From the NCBI RefSeq assembly GCF_003668565.1, contig NZ_RCWJ01000001.1, positions 62,001 to 126,000 of the forward strand: a stretch of DNA of 64,000 nucleotides, read 5' to 3'. Source of the DNA: Mycetocola zhadangensis. Lineage in GTDB: Bacteria; Actinomycetota; Actinomycetes; Actinomycetales; Microbacteriaceae. The position numbers and the translations under genes are program-made. Of the stretch, positions 25,641 to 34,723 are shown piece by piece. The notes below the pieces were generated by a model. The model did no database searches, was not told where the DNA came from, and saw only the letters and a program-made list of their open reading frames with translations. Within the stretch, counting starts at the first letter, position 1. Each line of letters starts with the position of its first letter.

Positions 25641-26279
25641 ATGGATCGGTCGCTCGACACGAGGGTCAGCCAGGCGGTCGACGCGTGGCTCAAGTGGCTT
25701 CCTCGCTGGCAACCCTCGACGCACCAGGGCCGAACGCGGCTCTGCCGCCGCTGCTTCGGATCCCCCGTGATGGCTGCCGTCGGTCTTGACCACGACGTGC
25801 CGCACGCCGTGCAGCACGGACTGTCCACCCGAATCAAGTCGATCGTCGACGATGTTGTCGACGAGTACACGGTGCGCAACCTGCCCCTGCTTCAGCGTGA
25901 GCTCGACGCGGCCGAGGAGCGCAAGGCCAGGTCGTATCGGCCAGACCGTGGGCTCGACCCGGAGTTTGACGGCCTGCCGGTCGACCCTGACCCGGTGCCA
26001 GGTGAACCCTACCTCTTCACCCTGGCCGGTCTCGCCGGAGCGGAGGAGCCCGTTGCCGAAGACCTGCCGGCGCCGCTCACCGAAGAAGAGAAGGCGGCAC
26101 TCCGCACCGAGATTCGGCTCGCCGACGAGTGCGCCATCCACGCGGGTAAACTAGTGTGCTTGGCCATTGAGCCGCACCGCGAGCGCATCCTCGAAGCCGT
26201 CGCGCGTTATGTCGAACCGCAGATCGAAGCGCTGCTTGCCGACCTGACACTCGAGCTCGACGCTCCTCCGTCCTGGTAG
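25641..26279 (+). CDS. Conserved soluble protein with a Cys-x-x-Cys motif (212 aa)
   Basis: A hydrophilic protein. Residues 33-38 read LCRRCF, a possible metal-binding or redox Cys pair (only two Cys there, one more near residue 168-175). A helical, acidic middle part (residues 60-110, with VVDEYTVRNLPLLQREL) follows, and the C-terminus is helical again. There is no signal peptide or membrane span. I do not recognise the family. It lies between the surface operon and a Pro/Gln-rich membrane protein and may be transcribed separately from a leaderless promoter. Confidence 0.55.
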   Translation: MDRSLDTRVSQAVDAWLKWLPRWQPSTHQGRTRLCRRCFGSPVMAAVGLDHDVPHAVQHGLSTRIKSIVDDVVDEYTVRNLPLLQRELDAAEERKARSYRPDRGLDPEFDGLPVDPDPVPGEPYLFTLAGLAGAEEPVAEDLPAPLTEEEKAALRTEIRLADECAIHAGKLVCLAIEPHRERILEAVARYVEPQIEALLADLTLELDAPPSW

Positions 26280-26360
26280 CTCGCGACTCGTCAACGCACG
26301 TCAGTTCCCCGGCCCGCGGCATGGGGAGTTCTCCCCAGCGACCGGGCGCCGATTGCTCAG

Positions 26361-26366
26361 TAGGCT
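26361..26366 (+). promoter_or_regulatory. Candidate -10 box TAGGCT before the Pro/Gln-rich gene
   Basis: TAGGCT in the 124-bp gap before ATG 26404; transcription from about 26373 would leave a 30-nt leader containing the GGGGGA ribosome-binding site. No strong -35 is visible. Confidence 0.25.
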
Positions 26367-26403
26367 GGCGCTACCGACGCCAGCACTCGAACCCGGGGGA
26401 TAC

Positions 26404-27960
26404 ATGACTACCGACCACACAGGCCCACACGAGCAGAATCCGTGGCCTCCGGTGCCGAACCCATGGGGACAGGCGCAGCAGCCTTCAGGCGACCAGGCTT
26501 CCACTCAGCAAGCTCCGGCTCCGGGGCCGACTCACCCGCCATATCAGCAGCCCGCCCAGCAGCATCCGTATCCACAGCAGCTACCCGCTGCCGCCGTGCA
26601 GCCAGGGCAGTACCCGTCGGCTCCCGTGCAGAACACGCCGCAGCAGCCAACTCCCGCACAGCAGACCGAGCAGTATCCGCAGCAGGCGGTGCCCACTCAG
26701 CAGACCGAGCAGTACCCGCAGCAGCCGGTCCCCGCGCAGCAGGCACCGCAGTACCCGGTCCCCGCACAGCCGACGCAGCAGTACCCGCAACAGCCGGTCC
26801 CCGCGCAGGCACCGCAGTACCCACAACAGTCGGGTGCGTACTCGCAGCAGGCGACAGCCGCGTACCCCGCCCAGCCCAACGCAACGGGTGGCTACCCTCC
26901 ACAGCCGCCCGCCGGCGCATACCCGGCGGGCTCGCAGACACCTCCGGCGAACCCGAAAAAGAAAAAGAGCCTCGTACCGTGGATTGCCGGTGGCTCCGTA
27001 GCTCTGCTCTTGATCATCGGTGGCGTCGTCGGCTTCAGCCTCGGCTCCGCAGCTCACGCGCCTGAGCTGCAGGTAAAGGCGTACCTCGACGCCCTCAAAA
27101 AGGGCGATGTCGCCGCGGCGTTCGACGTGTCAGGGACGAAGGTTGAGAAGACCGATCTCCTGCTCACCAAGAAGGCTTATGCCGAAGCGGGTGACCGCAT
27201 CACCCGGTACACCCTCGGTGAGGTCACGACCGAGGGCGAAACAGCGAGCGTCACGGCAAGCATCACCCAGGGCGGCGAAAAGTACGACCAGGAGTTCACA
27301 CTCACCAAGGCTGGCAAGGACGCGGTCTTCTTCGACAAGTGGAAGCTGGAGTCACCTCCGATCTCCAGCATCGCCGTCGGGGCAAACGCACCGGACGACA
27401 CTCCAATCGATGTAGCCGGCGTCGACGTCTCAACGCTCGAAAAGGTGGGTGGTGTCTACACCCTCCGCGCCCTTCCCGGCACGTACCCCGTTGCACTCGG
27501 GGGAGACGCAGACTGGTTCAGCGCAGAGGAGCTTGAGGCGTCAGTGCTCGGTTTCGGAGCTGAGGCAGACGAAGCAGACGCGCAGGTCCTGGAGATCGCG
27601 ATGACCGAGGAAGGCACAGCGGCCGCGACAGACGCCGTCAATGCCTGGCTCGACGCCTGTATCGCTGCAACCGAACTCGCTCCGGCAGGATGCCCGTTCG
27701 CGACCACGAACCCGCGCAACTTCGAGTTGAGCAACATCAAGTGGAACGTCACGAAGCCGACCTTCTCGATCGGTGAGTTCGCCGATGGCGTCTGGCCCGT
27801 CTCCACGGACGCTGAAGGCTCTGCCGAACCAACAGCCGACGGCCGCGACCCAGCCACGGGTGAGACCTTCCCGACATCAACGCCTCCGTTCAACTTCGAT
27901 ATCGACGGCGTCATCGAAGCGTTTGGGGAAGACGGAGCGATGTTCGTCTACGCCCCGTAA
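26404..27960 (+). CDS. Pro/Gln/Tyr-rich single-pass membrane protein (518 aa)
   Basis: Residues 1-180 are low complexity, built from degenerate YPQQPVPAQQ-type units, and must be cytoplasmic and disordered. A basic KKKKS patch precedes one transmembrane helix (about residues 197-218). The outside part opens with an NTF2-like or DUF4878-type domain (VKAYLDALKKGDVAAAFDV, about 225-320) and ends with a second copy-like region (about 390-518, with two Cys). ATG 26404 has GGGGGA upstream. The architecture is common for actinobacterial envelope proteins with a disordered cytoplasmic tail that may be phosphorylated or may cluster. A hairpin terminator follows 34 bp after the stop. Confidence 0.6.
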   Translation: MTTDHTGPHEQNPWPPVPNPWGQAQQPSGDQASTQQAPAPGPTHPPYQQPAQQHPYPQQLPAAAVQPGQYPSAPVQNTPQQPTPAQQTEQYPQQAVPTQQTEQYPQQPVPAQQAPQYPVPAQPTQQYPQQPVPAQAPQYPQQSGAYSQQATAAYPAQPNATGGYPPQPPAGAYPAGSQTPPANPKKKKSLVPWIAGGSVALLLIIGGVVGFSLGSAAHAPELQVKAYLDALKKGDVAAAFDVSGTKVEKTDLLLTKKAYAEAGDRITRYTLGEVTTEGETASVTASITQGGEKYDQEFTLTKAGKDAVFFDKWKLESPPISSIAVGANAPDDTPIDVAGVDVSTLEKVGGVYTLRALPGTYPVALGGDADWFSAEELEASVLGFGAEADEADAQVLEIAMTEEGTAAATDAVNAWLDACIAATELAPAGCPFATTNPRNFELSNIKWNVTKPTFSIGEFADGVWPVSTDAEGSAEPTADGRDPATGETFPTSTPPFNFDIDGVIEAFGEDGAMFVYAP

Positions 27961-27993
27961 GGCGCATTCACAGCCTCGGTCATCGAGCGTGGC

Positions 27994-28027
27994 AAAGGCC
28001 GCAGTTCCGCGTGAACTGCGGCCTTTT
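27994..28027 (+). terminator. Rho-independent terminator at the end of the surface locus
   Basis: Perfect 14-bp stem: AAAGGCCGCAGTTC (27994-28007) with GAACTGCGGCCTTT (28013-28026), 5-nt loop, ending in a short T run. It separates the secretion/surface locus from the str operon. Confidence 0.85.
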
Positions 28028-28102
28028 CCGTACCAACAAAGGGACCGGGTGGGTTGCGTCGGCTGAGGTGAGCGACGGGGCTTCAATCGGCGCCTCGTTC
28101 GC

Positions 28103-28131
28103 TTGACCGCAGCCTGACCCCCGGGTAGTAT
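28103..28131 (+). promoter_or_regulatory. Promoter of the str operon, TTGACC-17-TAGTAT
   Basis: TTGACC (28103-28108) and TAGTAT (28126-28131) with a 17-bp spacer are close to the sigma-70 consensus. The predicted start near 28138 leaves an rpsL leader of about 220 nt. Confidence 0.8.
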
Positions 28132-28137
28132 TTCACG

Positions 28138-28360
28138 GGTGTGCGCTTTGTCGCGCTCTTAACTCGAGCCCGAAACGGTCCGCTTGAGGTTAGGCAACTC
28201 TCACACACCGGGTCGGATAGCGAAAGCGCCGACTCCCACGGCATACCCACCACACCAAAAGCTGCGCTCCTCTGCGCAGCCGGTGGGTCCATTGAACTCG
28301 CCTCGCGCGAATGCTAGCAACATTGCCGCTGTCACCGTGCAGCACAAACAAGGAGAAGTA
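28138..28360 (+). promoter_or_regulatory. Structured leader of rpsL
   Basis: Within this untranslated leader GTCGG...CCGAC with an inner GC-GAAA-GC tetraloop forms one hairpin (28212-28233). CACC-AAAA-GCTGCGC with GCGCAGC-C-GGTG forms a second, bulged one (28253-28285, 6-nt loop TCCTCT). The leader ends with AAGGAGA before the GTG start. Long structured leaders of ribosomal operons often serve autoregulation by a ribosomal protein; which protein would bind here is unknown. Confidence 0.45.
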
Positions 28361-28735
28361 GTGCCAACTATTCAGCAGTTGGTCCGTAAGGGTCGCACGC
28401 CGAAGGTCACCAAGACCAAGGCTCCCGCTCTTAAGGCCAACCCCCAGCAGCGTGGCGTATGCACCCGTGTGTACACCACTACCCCGAAGAAGCCGAACTC
28501 GGCGATGCGTAAGGTCGCTCGTGTGAAGCTCTCCAACGGCACCGAGGTCACCGCCTACATCCCAGGTGAAGGCCACAACCTCCAGGAGCACTCGATGGTC
28601 CTGGTTCGTGGTGGACGTGTAAAGGACCTTCCGGGTGTCCGTTACAAGATCATCCGCGGCGCTCTCGACACGCAGGCCGTGAAGAACCGCAAGCAGGCTC
28701 GTAGCCGCTACGGCGCAAAGATGGAGAAGAAGTAA
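28361..28735 (+). CDS. rpsL: 30S ribosomal protein S12
   Basis: 124 aa, full length for S12. It contributes to decoding at the A site. Lys43, Lys88 and Asp89 (in PKKPNS and RVKDLPG) are the wild-type residues that are altered in streptomycin-resistant mutants, so the allele looks drug-sensitive. The start is GTG 28361 with AAGGAGA upstream; longer frames run into the leader. It is the first gene of the str operon, and its stop overlaps the start of rpsG. Confidence 0.98.
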   Translation: MPTIQQLVRKGRTPKVTKTKAPALKANPQQRGVCTRVYTTTPKKPNSAMRKVARVKLSNGTEVTAYIPGEGHNLQEHSMVLVRGGRVKDLPGVRYKIIRGALDTQAVKNRKQARSRYGAKMEKK

Positions 28736-29205
28736 TGCCTCGTAAGGGACCAGCACCAAAGCGCCCCGTCGTCGCAGACCCCGTCTACGGCGCACCCATC
28801 GTCAGCCAGCTCGTCAACAAGATTCTTGTTGACGGCAAGAAGGGCCTCGCAGAGCGCATCGTTTACACGGCGCTCGAAGGCGTTTCGGCTAAGAACGGCC
28901 AGGATGCCGTCGTCACACTCAAGAAGGCGCTCGACAACGTTCGCCCGACCCTTGAGGTTCGGTCACGCCGCGTTGGTGGTTCGACCTACCAGGTGCCGAT
29001 CGAAGTCAAGCCGCACCGCGCAAACACCCTGGCACTCCGCTGGCTCACCAGCTACGCCAAGGGTCGTCGCGAGAAGACCATGACCGAGCGTCTCATGAAC
29101 GAGATCCTCGACGCCTCAAACGGCCTCGGTGCCGCGGTCAAGCGCCGCGAAGACACGCACAAGATGGCCGAGTCGAACAAGGCATTCGCACACTACCGCT
29201 GGTAG
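28735..29205 (+). CDS. rpsG: 30S ribosomal protein S7
   Basis: 156 aa, standard length. Begins [11 protein letters not shown] and contains the [14 protein letters not shown] helix of S7, which binds the 3' major domain of 16S rRNA and starts assembly of the 30S head. The ATG shares one base with the rpsL stop (TAATG). S7 is the usual autoregulator of str operons in other bacteria, but no S7 site can be shown here. The gap to fusA is 87 bp. Confidence 0.98.
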   Translation: MPRKGPAPKRPVVADPVYGAPIVSQLVNKILVDGKKGLAERIVYTALEGVSAKNGQDAVVTLKKALDNVRPTLEVRSRRVGGSTYQVPIEVKPHRANTLALRWLTSYAKGRREKTMTERLMNEILDASNGLGAAVKRREDTHKMAESNKAFAHYRW

Positions 29206-29292
29206 TCGCGTCGGGAGGATGCCTCGGCAACTGTGCCGGGGCATCCGCCTGCCTGTTCACCCTCATCTCACCAAACTTCCTGGAGGAACCCA

Positions 29293-31407
29293 GTGGCACT
29301 TGACGTGCTCACCGACCTGAACAAGGTCCGCAACATCGGCATCATGGCTCACATCGATGCCGGTAAAACCACTACAACTGAGCGCATCCTGTTCTACACG
29401 GGCGTCAACCACAAGATCGGTGAGACGCACGACGGTGCATCCACGATGGACTGGATGGAGCAGGAGCAGGAGCGTGGCATCACGATCACCTCCGCCGCTA
29501 CCACCTGTTTCTGGGGCGACAATCAGATCAACATCATCGACACCCCCGGCCACGTTGACTTCACGGTCGAGGTGGAGCGTTCGCTCCGCGTCCTCGACGG
29601 CGCTGTCGCAGTGTTCGACGGCAAGGAGGGCGTAGAGCCCCAGTCCGAGACCGTCTGGCGCCAGGCCGACAAGTACGACGTCCCGCGCATCTGCTTCGTC
29701 AACAAGATGGACAAGCTCGGCGCTGACTTCTACTTCACCGTCGACACCATCATCAAGCGCCTCGGCGCCAAGCCCCTCGTTATCCAGCTGCCCATCGGCG
29801 CTGAGAGTGACTTCGAGGGTGTTGTTGACCTCGTTGAGATGCGCGCGCTCACATGGCGCGGCGACAGCAAGGGTGACGTCGAGATGGGCGCCAAGTACGC
29901 CATCGAAGAGATCCCGGCCGACCTCGCTGAGAAGGCTGCTGAGTACCGCAAGCTTCTCCTCGAGACCGTCGCCGAGACCGACGACGCACTGATGGAGAAA
30001 TACTTCAGTGGCGAAGACCTCACCGTTGCTGAGATCAAGGCTGCGATCCGCAAGCTCACGGTCAACAGTGAGATCTATCCGGTTCTCTGCGGCTCGGCGT
30101 TCAAGAACCGCGGCGTCCAGCCGATGCTTGACGCTGTCATCGACTACCTGCCGAACCCGCTCGACGTGCCGGCAACCGAGGCTCGCGACCCGCGCGACGA
30201 AGAGAAGATTATTCTCCGTCACCCCGACGCTGCTGAGCCGTTCGCGGCTCTCGCGTTCAAGGTTGCCGTTCACCCGTTCTTTGGTCGTCTGACCTACGTT
30301 CGCGTGTACTCGGGTCACCTCGACTCCGGCGCCCAGGTCATCAACTCGACCAAGGGTAAGAAAGAGCGCATCGGCAAGATCTTCCAGATGCACGCCAACA
30401 AGGAAAACCCCGTGGATTTCGTGACCGCTGGTCACATCTACGCGGTTATCGGCCTCAAGGACACCACTACCGGTGACACCCTTTGTGACCCGAACAACCA
30501 GGTTGTGCTTGAGTCGATGACCTTCCCTGAGCCCGTCATCTCGGTTGCAATTGAGCCGAAGACGAAGCAGGACCAGGAGAAGCTGGGAACAGCTATCCAG
30601 AAGCTTGCTGAAGAGGACCCGACGTTCCGCGTTGAGCAGAACCAGGAGACCGGCCAGACCGTTATTCACGGAATGGGCGAGCTGCACCTCGACATCCTCG
30701 TCGACCGCATGAAGCGTGAGTTCAAGGTTGAAGCCAACGTGGGCAAGCCCCAGGTTGCTTACCGCGAAACGATCCGCCGCGCGGTTGTCAAGCACGACTA
30801 CACCCACAAGAAGCAGACCGGTGGCTCCGGCCAGTTCGCGAAGATCCAGTTCGGCCTCGAGCCGCTCGAGATCACCGCAGAACAGACCTACGAGTTCGAC
30901 AACAAGGTCACCGGTGGACGTATCCCTCGCGAATACATCCCTTCCATCGACGCTGGTTTCCAGGACGCACTTCAGGTCGGTATCCTTGCCGGGTACCCGC
31001 TCGTCGGTGTCAAGGCGATCCTGCTCGACGGTGCTGCTCACGATGTTGACTCGTCAGAAATGGCGTTCAAGATCGCGGGTTCCATGGGCTTCAAGGAAGC
31101 CGCACGCAAGGCTGACCCGGTTCTCCTTGAGCCGCTGATGGCCGTTGAAGTGCGTACCCCCGAGGAGTACATGGGTGACGTCATCGGTGACATCAACTCT
31201 CGTCGTGGACAGATCCAGGCGATGGAAGATGCTGCCGGTGTGAAGGTCATCACCGCCAAAGTTCCGCTCTCCGAAATGTTCGGATACATCGGCGACCTGA
31301 GGAGCAAAACCTCCGGCCGTGCCGTGTACTCGATGGCGTTCGAGAGCTACGCGGAGGTTCCGAAGGCTGTCGCCGAGGAGATCATCCAGAAGAGCAAGGG
31401 CGAGTAA
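29293..31407 (+). CDS. fusA: Elongation factor G
   Basis: 704 aa. GTPase motifs are intact: [12 protein letters not shown] (G1, near residue 20), DTPGHVDF (G3), NKMDK (G4). Domains II-V follow, with the conserved [10 protein letters not shown] in domain III and GYIGDLRS near the end. It catalyses translocation of tRNA and mRNA and, with ribosome recycling factor, splits ribosomes. The start is GTG 29293 behind GGAGG; the upstream in-frame extension has no homology. It is the third gene of the str operon. Confidence 0.98.
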   Translation: MALDVLTDLNKVRNIGIMAHIDAGKTTTTERILFYTGVNHKIGETHDGASTMDWMEQEQERGITITSAATTCFWGDNQINIIDTPGHVDFTVEVERSLRVLDGAVAVFDGKEGVEPQSETVWRQADKYDVPRICFVNKMDKLGADFYFTVDTIIKRLGAKPLVIQLPIGAESDFEGVVDLVEMRALTWRGDSKGDVEMGAKYAIEEIPADLAEKAAEYRKLLLETVAETDDALMEKYFSGEDLTVAEIKAAIRKLTVNSEIYPVLCGSAFKNRGVQPMLDAVIDYLPNPLDVPATEARDPRDEEKIILRHPDAAEPFAALAFKVAVHPFFGRLTYVRVYSGHLDSGAQVINSTKGKKERIGKIFQMHANKENPVDFVTAGHIYAVIGLKDTTTGDTLCDPNNQVVLESMTFPEPVISVAIEPKTKQDQEKLGTAIQKLAEEDPTFRVEQNQETGQTVIHGMGELHLDILVDRMKREFKVEANVGKPQVAYRETIRRAVVKHDYTHKKQTGGSGQFAKIQFGLEPLEITAEQTYEFDNKVTGGRIPREYIPSIDAGFQDALQVGILAGYPLVGVKAILLDGAAHDVDSSEMAFKIAGSMGFKEAARKADPVLLEPLMAVEVRTPEEYMGDVIGDINSRRGQIQAMEDAAGVKVITAKVPLSEMFGYIGDLRSKTSGRAVYSMAFESYAEVPKAVAEEIIQKSKGE

Positions 31408-31416
31408 TCGCCCTGC

Positions 31417-31454
31417 GGCTGGGGATAACACGAGCACTCGTGCGATCCCCAGCC
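31417..31454 (+). terminator. Long hairpin between fusA and tuf
   Basis: Outer arms GGCTGGGGAT (31417-31426) and ATCCCCAGCC (31445-31454) pair over 10 bp; inside, CACGAG and CTCGTG add 6 bp around a CA loop. No T tract follows, so this is more likely an mRNA processing or stabilising structure, or an attenuator, than a simple terminator. TAACAT at 31464-31469 may be a -10 box for tuf. Confidence 0.55.
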
Positions 31455-31547
31455 GCGACCTAGTAACATAAAGAACATAAATCCCCGTAGTAAACCGGTT
31501 GCAATCCAGTGCCCGGCGTCGCTACATCAGTCCTGAGGAGGACCATA

Positions 31548-32741
31548 GTGGCTAAGGCCAAGTTCGAGCGGACCAAGCCGCACGTAAACATCGGTACGAT
31601 CGGTCACGTCGACCACGGCAAGACCACCCTTACCGCCGCCATCTCGAAGGTGCTTGCTGACAAGTTCCCTTCGGCAACGAACGTTCAGCGCGACTTCGCG
31701 TCGATCGACTCGGCTCCTGAAGAGCGCCAGCGCGGTATTACGATCAACATTTCGCACGTTGAGTACGAGACGCCTAACCGTCACTACGCTCACGTTGATG
31801 CACCCGGCCACGCCGACTACATCAAGAACATGATCACCGGTGCTGCACAGATGGACGGCGCAATCCTCGTGGTTGCTGCTACCGACGGCCCGATGGCCCA
31901 GACCCGTGAGCACGTCCTGCTCGCAAAGCAGGTCGGCGTGCCGTACCTCATGGTCGCACTGAACAAGTCCGACATGGTTGACGACGAAGAGATCCTTGAG
32001 CTCGTTGAGCTCGAGGTTCGCGAGCTCCTCTCCAGCCAGGGCTTCCCCGGCGACGACGCTCCTGTTGTTCGCGTCTCGGGCCTCAAGGCTCTCGAGGGCG
32101 ACGAGAAGTGGGTCAACGCTGTTCTGGAGCTCATGGAAGCTGCTGACGCAAACATTCCTGACCCGGTTCGCGACAAGGACAAGCCGTTCCTTATGCCGAT
32201 CGAGGACGTCTTCACGATCACCGGTCGTGGAACCGTTGTTACGGGCCGCGCCGAGCGTGGAACCCTCGCACTCAACTCCGAGGTCGAAATCGTTGGCATC
32301 CGCCCGACGCAGAAGACCATCGTCACGGGTATTGAGATGTTCCACAAGCAGCTCGACGAGGCATGGGCCGGCGAGAACTGTGGTCTTCTTCTCCGTGGCA
32401 CGAAGCGCGAAGACGTTGAGCGTGGACAGGTTGTTGTGAAGCCGGGTTCAGTTACCCCTCACACCAACTTCGAAGGCACCGCCTACATCCTGTCGAAGGA
32501 AGAGGGTGGACGTCACAACCCGTTCTACGCGAACTACCGTCCGCAGTTCTACTTCCGCACCACGGACGTCACCGGCGTCATCACGCTGCCCGAGGGCACC
32601 GAGATGGTTATGCCTGGCGACACCACCGCTATGACCGTTGAGCTGATCCAGCCCATCGCCATGGAAGAGGGCCTCGGCTACGCAATCCGTGAGGGTGGCC
32701 GCACCGTCGGTGCAGGTACCGTCACCAAGATCATCAAGTAG
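31548..32741 (+). CDS. tuf: Elongation factor Tu
   Basis: 397 aa with all EF-Tu signatures: [14 protein letters not shown] (G1), [12 protein letters not shown] (G3), NKSDM (G4) and the domain 2-3 sequence up to GTVTKIIK. It delivers aminoacyl-tRNA to the ribosome. GTG 31548 follows GAGGAGGACCAT, a strong ribosome-binding site. A 140-bp gap with a hairpin separates it from fusA, so it may be transcribed both from the str promoter and from a promoter of its own. Confidence 0.98.
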   Translation: MAKAKFERTKPHVNIGTIGHVDHGKTTLTAAISKVLADKFPSATNVQRDFASIDSAPEERQRGITINISHVEYETPNRHYAHVDAPGHADYIKNMITGAAQMDGAILVVAATDGPMAQTREHVLLAKQVGVPYLMVALNKSDMVDDEEILELVELEVRELLSSQGFPGDDAPVVRVSGLKALEGDEKWVNAVLELMEAADANIPDPVRDKDKPFLMPIEDVFTITGRGTVVTGRAERGTLALNSEVEIVGIRPTQKTIVTGIEMFHKQLDEAWAGENCGLLLRGTKREDVERGQVVVKPGSVTPHTNFEGTAYILSKEEGGRHNPFYANYRPQFYFRTTDVTGVITLPEGTEMVMPGDTTAMTVELIQPIAMEEGLGYAIREGGRTVGAGTVTKIIK

Positions 32742-32764
32742 TTTTCACTACTGACGATTCCTCA

Positions 32765-32798
32765 AAGGGGTCGGGCCAGCAGGCCCGGCCCCTTTTTT
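32765..32798 (+). terminator. Rho-independent terminator after tuf
   Basis: AAGGGGTCGGGCC (32765-32777), AGCA loop, GGCCCGGCCCCTT: a 13-bp stem with one G-U pair followed by six T. It ends the str operon. Confidence 0.92.
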
Positions 32799-33104
32799 GG
32801 TGCCCGAAAGCGGTCACCCGAACTGGGGGAGCCTGACGCGCGTCTCCATATATGACGAATCCTCAGGTAACGATAGAGTGAAGTCCACCGTGACAACACC
32901 CCCCTCGGTCACGACCACCGGCGGCCCCACCCCCCTCAGGGGCCGCCGGCTGGGGAACCTCCCACGCGCACAGGCGATGATTTCGCTCGCGATGTGAGTT
33001 CTGGCATCCGTTCTTCTATTCCTTTGCATCGGGCTGACGCCAGCAGGCAGAATGTTTGCGGGCCCGAACAGGCTGAGACGAAAGCCGGGTAGAGGAGAAC
33101 GCAC
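32799..33104. other. Non-coding gap between tuf terminator and the MT0933-like gene
   Basis: About 306 bp without a credible gene; a 66-codon frame at 32797 has no ribosome-binding site or family resemblance. TTGCAT (33024-33029) and CAGAAT (33048-33053) with an 18-bp spacer are a weak candidate promoter for the following small gene, whose AGAGGAGA ribosome-binding site is at 33091-33098. Confidence 0.4.
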
Positions 33105-33314
33105 ATGGGATTCAACGATTACACGAAGAAGGCGCAGGCCTTCCTTCAGAGCGACCAGGTCAAGGACGCCCTTAAAAGCGAAAAGGCGGAGGGCGCGAGC
33201 GACAAGCTTCTGGATTCGGTGGCGGATGCAGCCAAGAGAGTGACGAGCGGAAAGTTCGACGGGCAGATCGACAGGGCCCGTGACGGTGCCGACAAAGCCG
33301 TCGGGAACGAATAG
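33105..33314 (+). CDS. Small MT0933-like protein (putative antitoxin, 69 aa)
   Basis: Begins MGFNDYTKKAQAFLQSD and is rich in Lys, Asp and Ala with a helical repeat pattern around DKLLDSVADAAKRVTSGK, the make-up of the MT0933/Rv0909-like antitoxin family. No toxin gene is adjacent, so it either pairs with a distant toxin or has another role, for instance in stress. It is preceded by a strong AGAGGAGA site and followed by a GC-rich hairpin. The family call is from composition and motif memory only. Confidence 0.6.
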   Translation: MGFNDYTKKAQAFLQSDQVKDALKSEKAEGASDKLLDSVADAAKRVTSGKFDGQIDRARDGADKAVGNE

Positions 33315-33329
33315 GGCGACCTCGAACGG

Positions 33330-33359
33330 AAGCGGCCGGTCCGATCGGATCGGCCGCTT
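33330..33359 (+). terminator. GC-rich hairpin after the MT0933-like gene
   Basis: AAGCGGCCG (33330-33338) pairs with CGGCCGCTT (33351-33359); the loop holds the palindrome TCCGATCGGA. The tail TCGTCG is not T-rich, so termination efficiency is uncertain. Confidence 0.6.
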
Positions 33360-33745
33360 CGTCGTTCCCCGGAATTCCGCCACGCCCAACGCGACACGCC
33401 CGGGTTGCATAAACGGCATCCATCTGTCAGACTCGTCTAGTTCAACATTTCCGTGCCTTCGCGCCGGAATCACTGCCAGGTAGTGCATAGATCACCCTCG
33501 TTTCGAGAGTAGAGCTAGGCCGCGGGCAGCAGAGCATCGACTTGGTCGACAATCCCAACACTGGCAGATGAGCCACAGACGTAGAGCATTGCTGTGCGTG
33601 TGGCCCGGCAGGCGGCGGGGGAGCGACAAAGACTTGACAGAAAAATAGTGGTGCGACAGCAAGTGGTGCCCAGCGTTGAAAAACGCTAAGAAGCGCGTCC
33701 AATGCGAAGCAATTCGTAAGACGCAAGACAGAGAGTGAGTCAAAC
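33360..33745. promoter_or_regulatory. Upstream region and leader of the S10 operon
   Basis: 386 bp without a gene. TTGACA at 33634-33639 is a perfect -35 hexamer, but no good -10 box occurs at 16-19 bp behind it, so the real start may use a degenerate -10 or lie elsewhere. The last 100 bp before rpsJ are A-rich (ttgaaaaacgctaagaagc) and are probably the mRNA leader. No L4-type leader structure could be assigned by eye. Confidence 0.35.
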
Positions 33746-34054
33746 ATGGCGGGACAGAAGATCCGCATTCGACTTAAGTCATACGACCACGAGGTCATTG
33801 ACACCTCGGCGCGCAAGATCGTCGACACAGTAACCCGCGCGGGTGCCACGGTAGTTGGCCCGGTGCCGCTTCCGACTGAGAAGAACGTGGTGTGTGTCAT
33901 CCGTTCACCTCACAAGTACAAGGACAGCCGGGAGCACTTCGAAATGCGCACCCACAAGCGTCTGATCGACATCATTGACCCGACGCCCAAGGCCGTTGAC
34001 TCGCTCATGCGACTCGACCTGCCTGCCGACGTCAACATCGAGATCAAGCTCTAA
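33746..34054 (+). CDS. rpsJ: 30S ribosomal protein S10
   Basis: 102 aa, full length, starting [19 protein letters not shown] and containing [13 protein letters not shown]10 sits in the 30S head and also serves as NusE in antitermination. First gene of the S10 operon; rplC begins 8 bp after the stop. Confidence 0.98.
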   Translation: MAGQKIRIRLKSYDHEVIDTSARKIVDTVTRAGATVVGPVPLPTEKNVVCVIRSPHKYKDSREHFEMRTHKRLIDIIDPTPKAVDSLMRLDLPADVNIEIKL

Positions 34055-34062
34055 GGGAACGC

Positions 34063-34719
34063 ATGTCTACGCAGAACAAGACCAGCAAGGGTCTGCTCGG
34101 CAAGAAGCTTGGCATGACTCAGGTCTGGGACGAGAACAACAAGCTCGTGCCCGTGACCGTAATCGAGATCACCCCGAACGTTGTGACGCAGATTCGCACG
34201 CCAGAGGTTGACGGCTACAACGCGGTTCAGATCGCCAACGGCCAGATCGACCCTCGCAAGGTGAACAAGCCGGACGCAGGACACTTTGACAAGGCAGGCG
34301 TCACGCCTCGCCGCAACGTCACCGAGGTTCGCACCGCTGATGCATCGAACTACACACTCGGCCAGGAGCTCACCGTTGAGGGCACCTTCGAAGCCGGCCA
34401 GAAGGTCGACGTCGTTGGAACCAGCAAGGGTAAGGGTTTCGCCGGTGTCATGAAGCGCCACAACTTCAAGGGTGTTTCCGCATCTCACGGTGCACACCGT
34501 AACCACCGCAAGCCCGGTTCCATCGGTGCTTCGTCGACCCCGAGCCGTGTCTTCAAGGGCATGCGCATGGCCGGTCGTATGGGTGGAGAGCGCGTTACCG
34601 TGCTGAACCTGCACGTCCACTCGGTTGACGCCGAAAAGGGCCTGCTGCTCGTCAAGGGTGCCGTTCCCGGTGCTCGTGGCCGCATCGTTTTCGTCCGCAA
34701 CGCAGTAAAGGGAGCGTAG
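34063..34719 (+). CDS. rplC: 50S ribosomal protein L3
   Basis: 218 aa. Contains [11 protein letters not shown] at the start and the [15 protein letters not shown] loop that reaches toward the peptidyl transferase centre. An early assembly protein of the 50S subunit. It follows rpsJ in the standard order; GGGAACGC precedes the ATG. Confidence 0.97.
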   Translation: MSTQNKTSKGLLGKKLGMTQVWDENNKLVPVTVIEITPNVVTQIRTPEVDGYNAVQIANGQIDPRKVNKPDAGHFDKAGVTPRRNVTEVRTADASNYTLGQELTVEGTFEAGQKVDVVGTSKGKGFAGVMKRHNFKGVSASHGAHRNHRKPGSIGASSTPSRVFKGMRMAGRMGGERVTVLNLHVHSVDAEKGLLLVKGAVPGARGRIVFVRNAVKGA

Positions 34720-34723
34720 TCAC

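Noticed and set aside
26590-26860. Regular repeats that could be taken for a CRISPR array or tandem repeat
   Set aside because: They are degenerate codons for YPQQPVPAQ units inside one open reading frame, without constant spacers.
29263-31041. 592-codon open frame on the minus strand across fusA
   Set aside because: It lies fully opposite fusA; long antisense frames are expected in high-GC genes, and the product is a repetitive Val/Leu/Asp-rich composition with no ribosome-binding site or family resemblance.
32797-32997. 66-codon plus-strand frame after tuf
   Set aside because: Begins within the terminator tail, has no ribosome-binding site and low-complexity content.
33634-33662. Full promoter for the S10 operon at TTGACA
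   Set aside because: The -35 hexamer is perfect but no acceptable -10 sequence occurs 16-19 bp downstream; kept only as a -35-like element.
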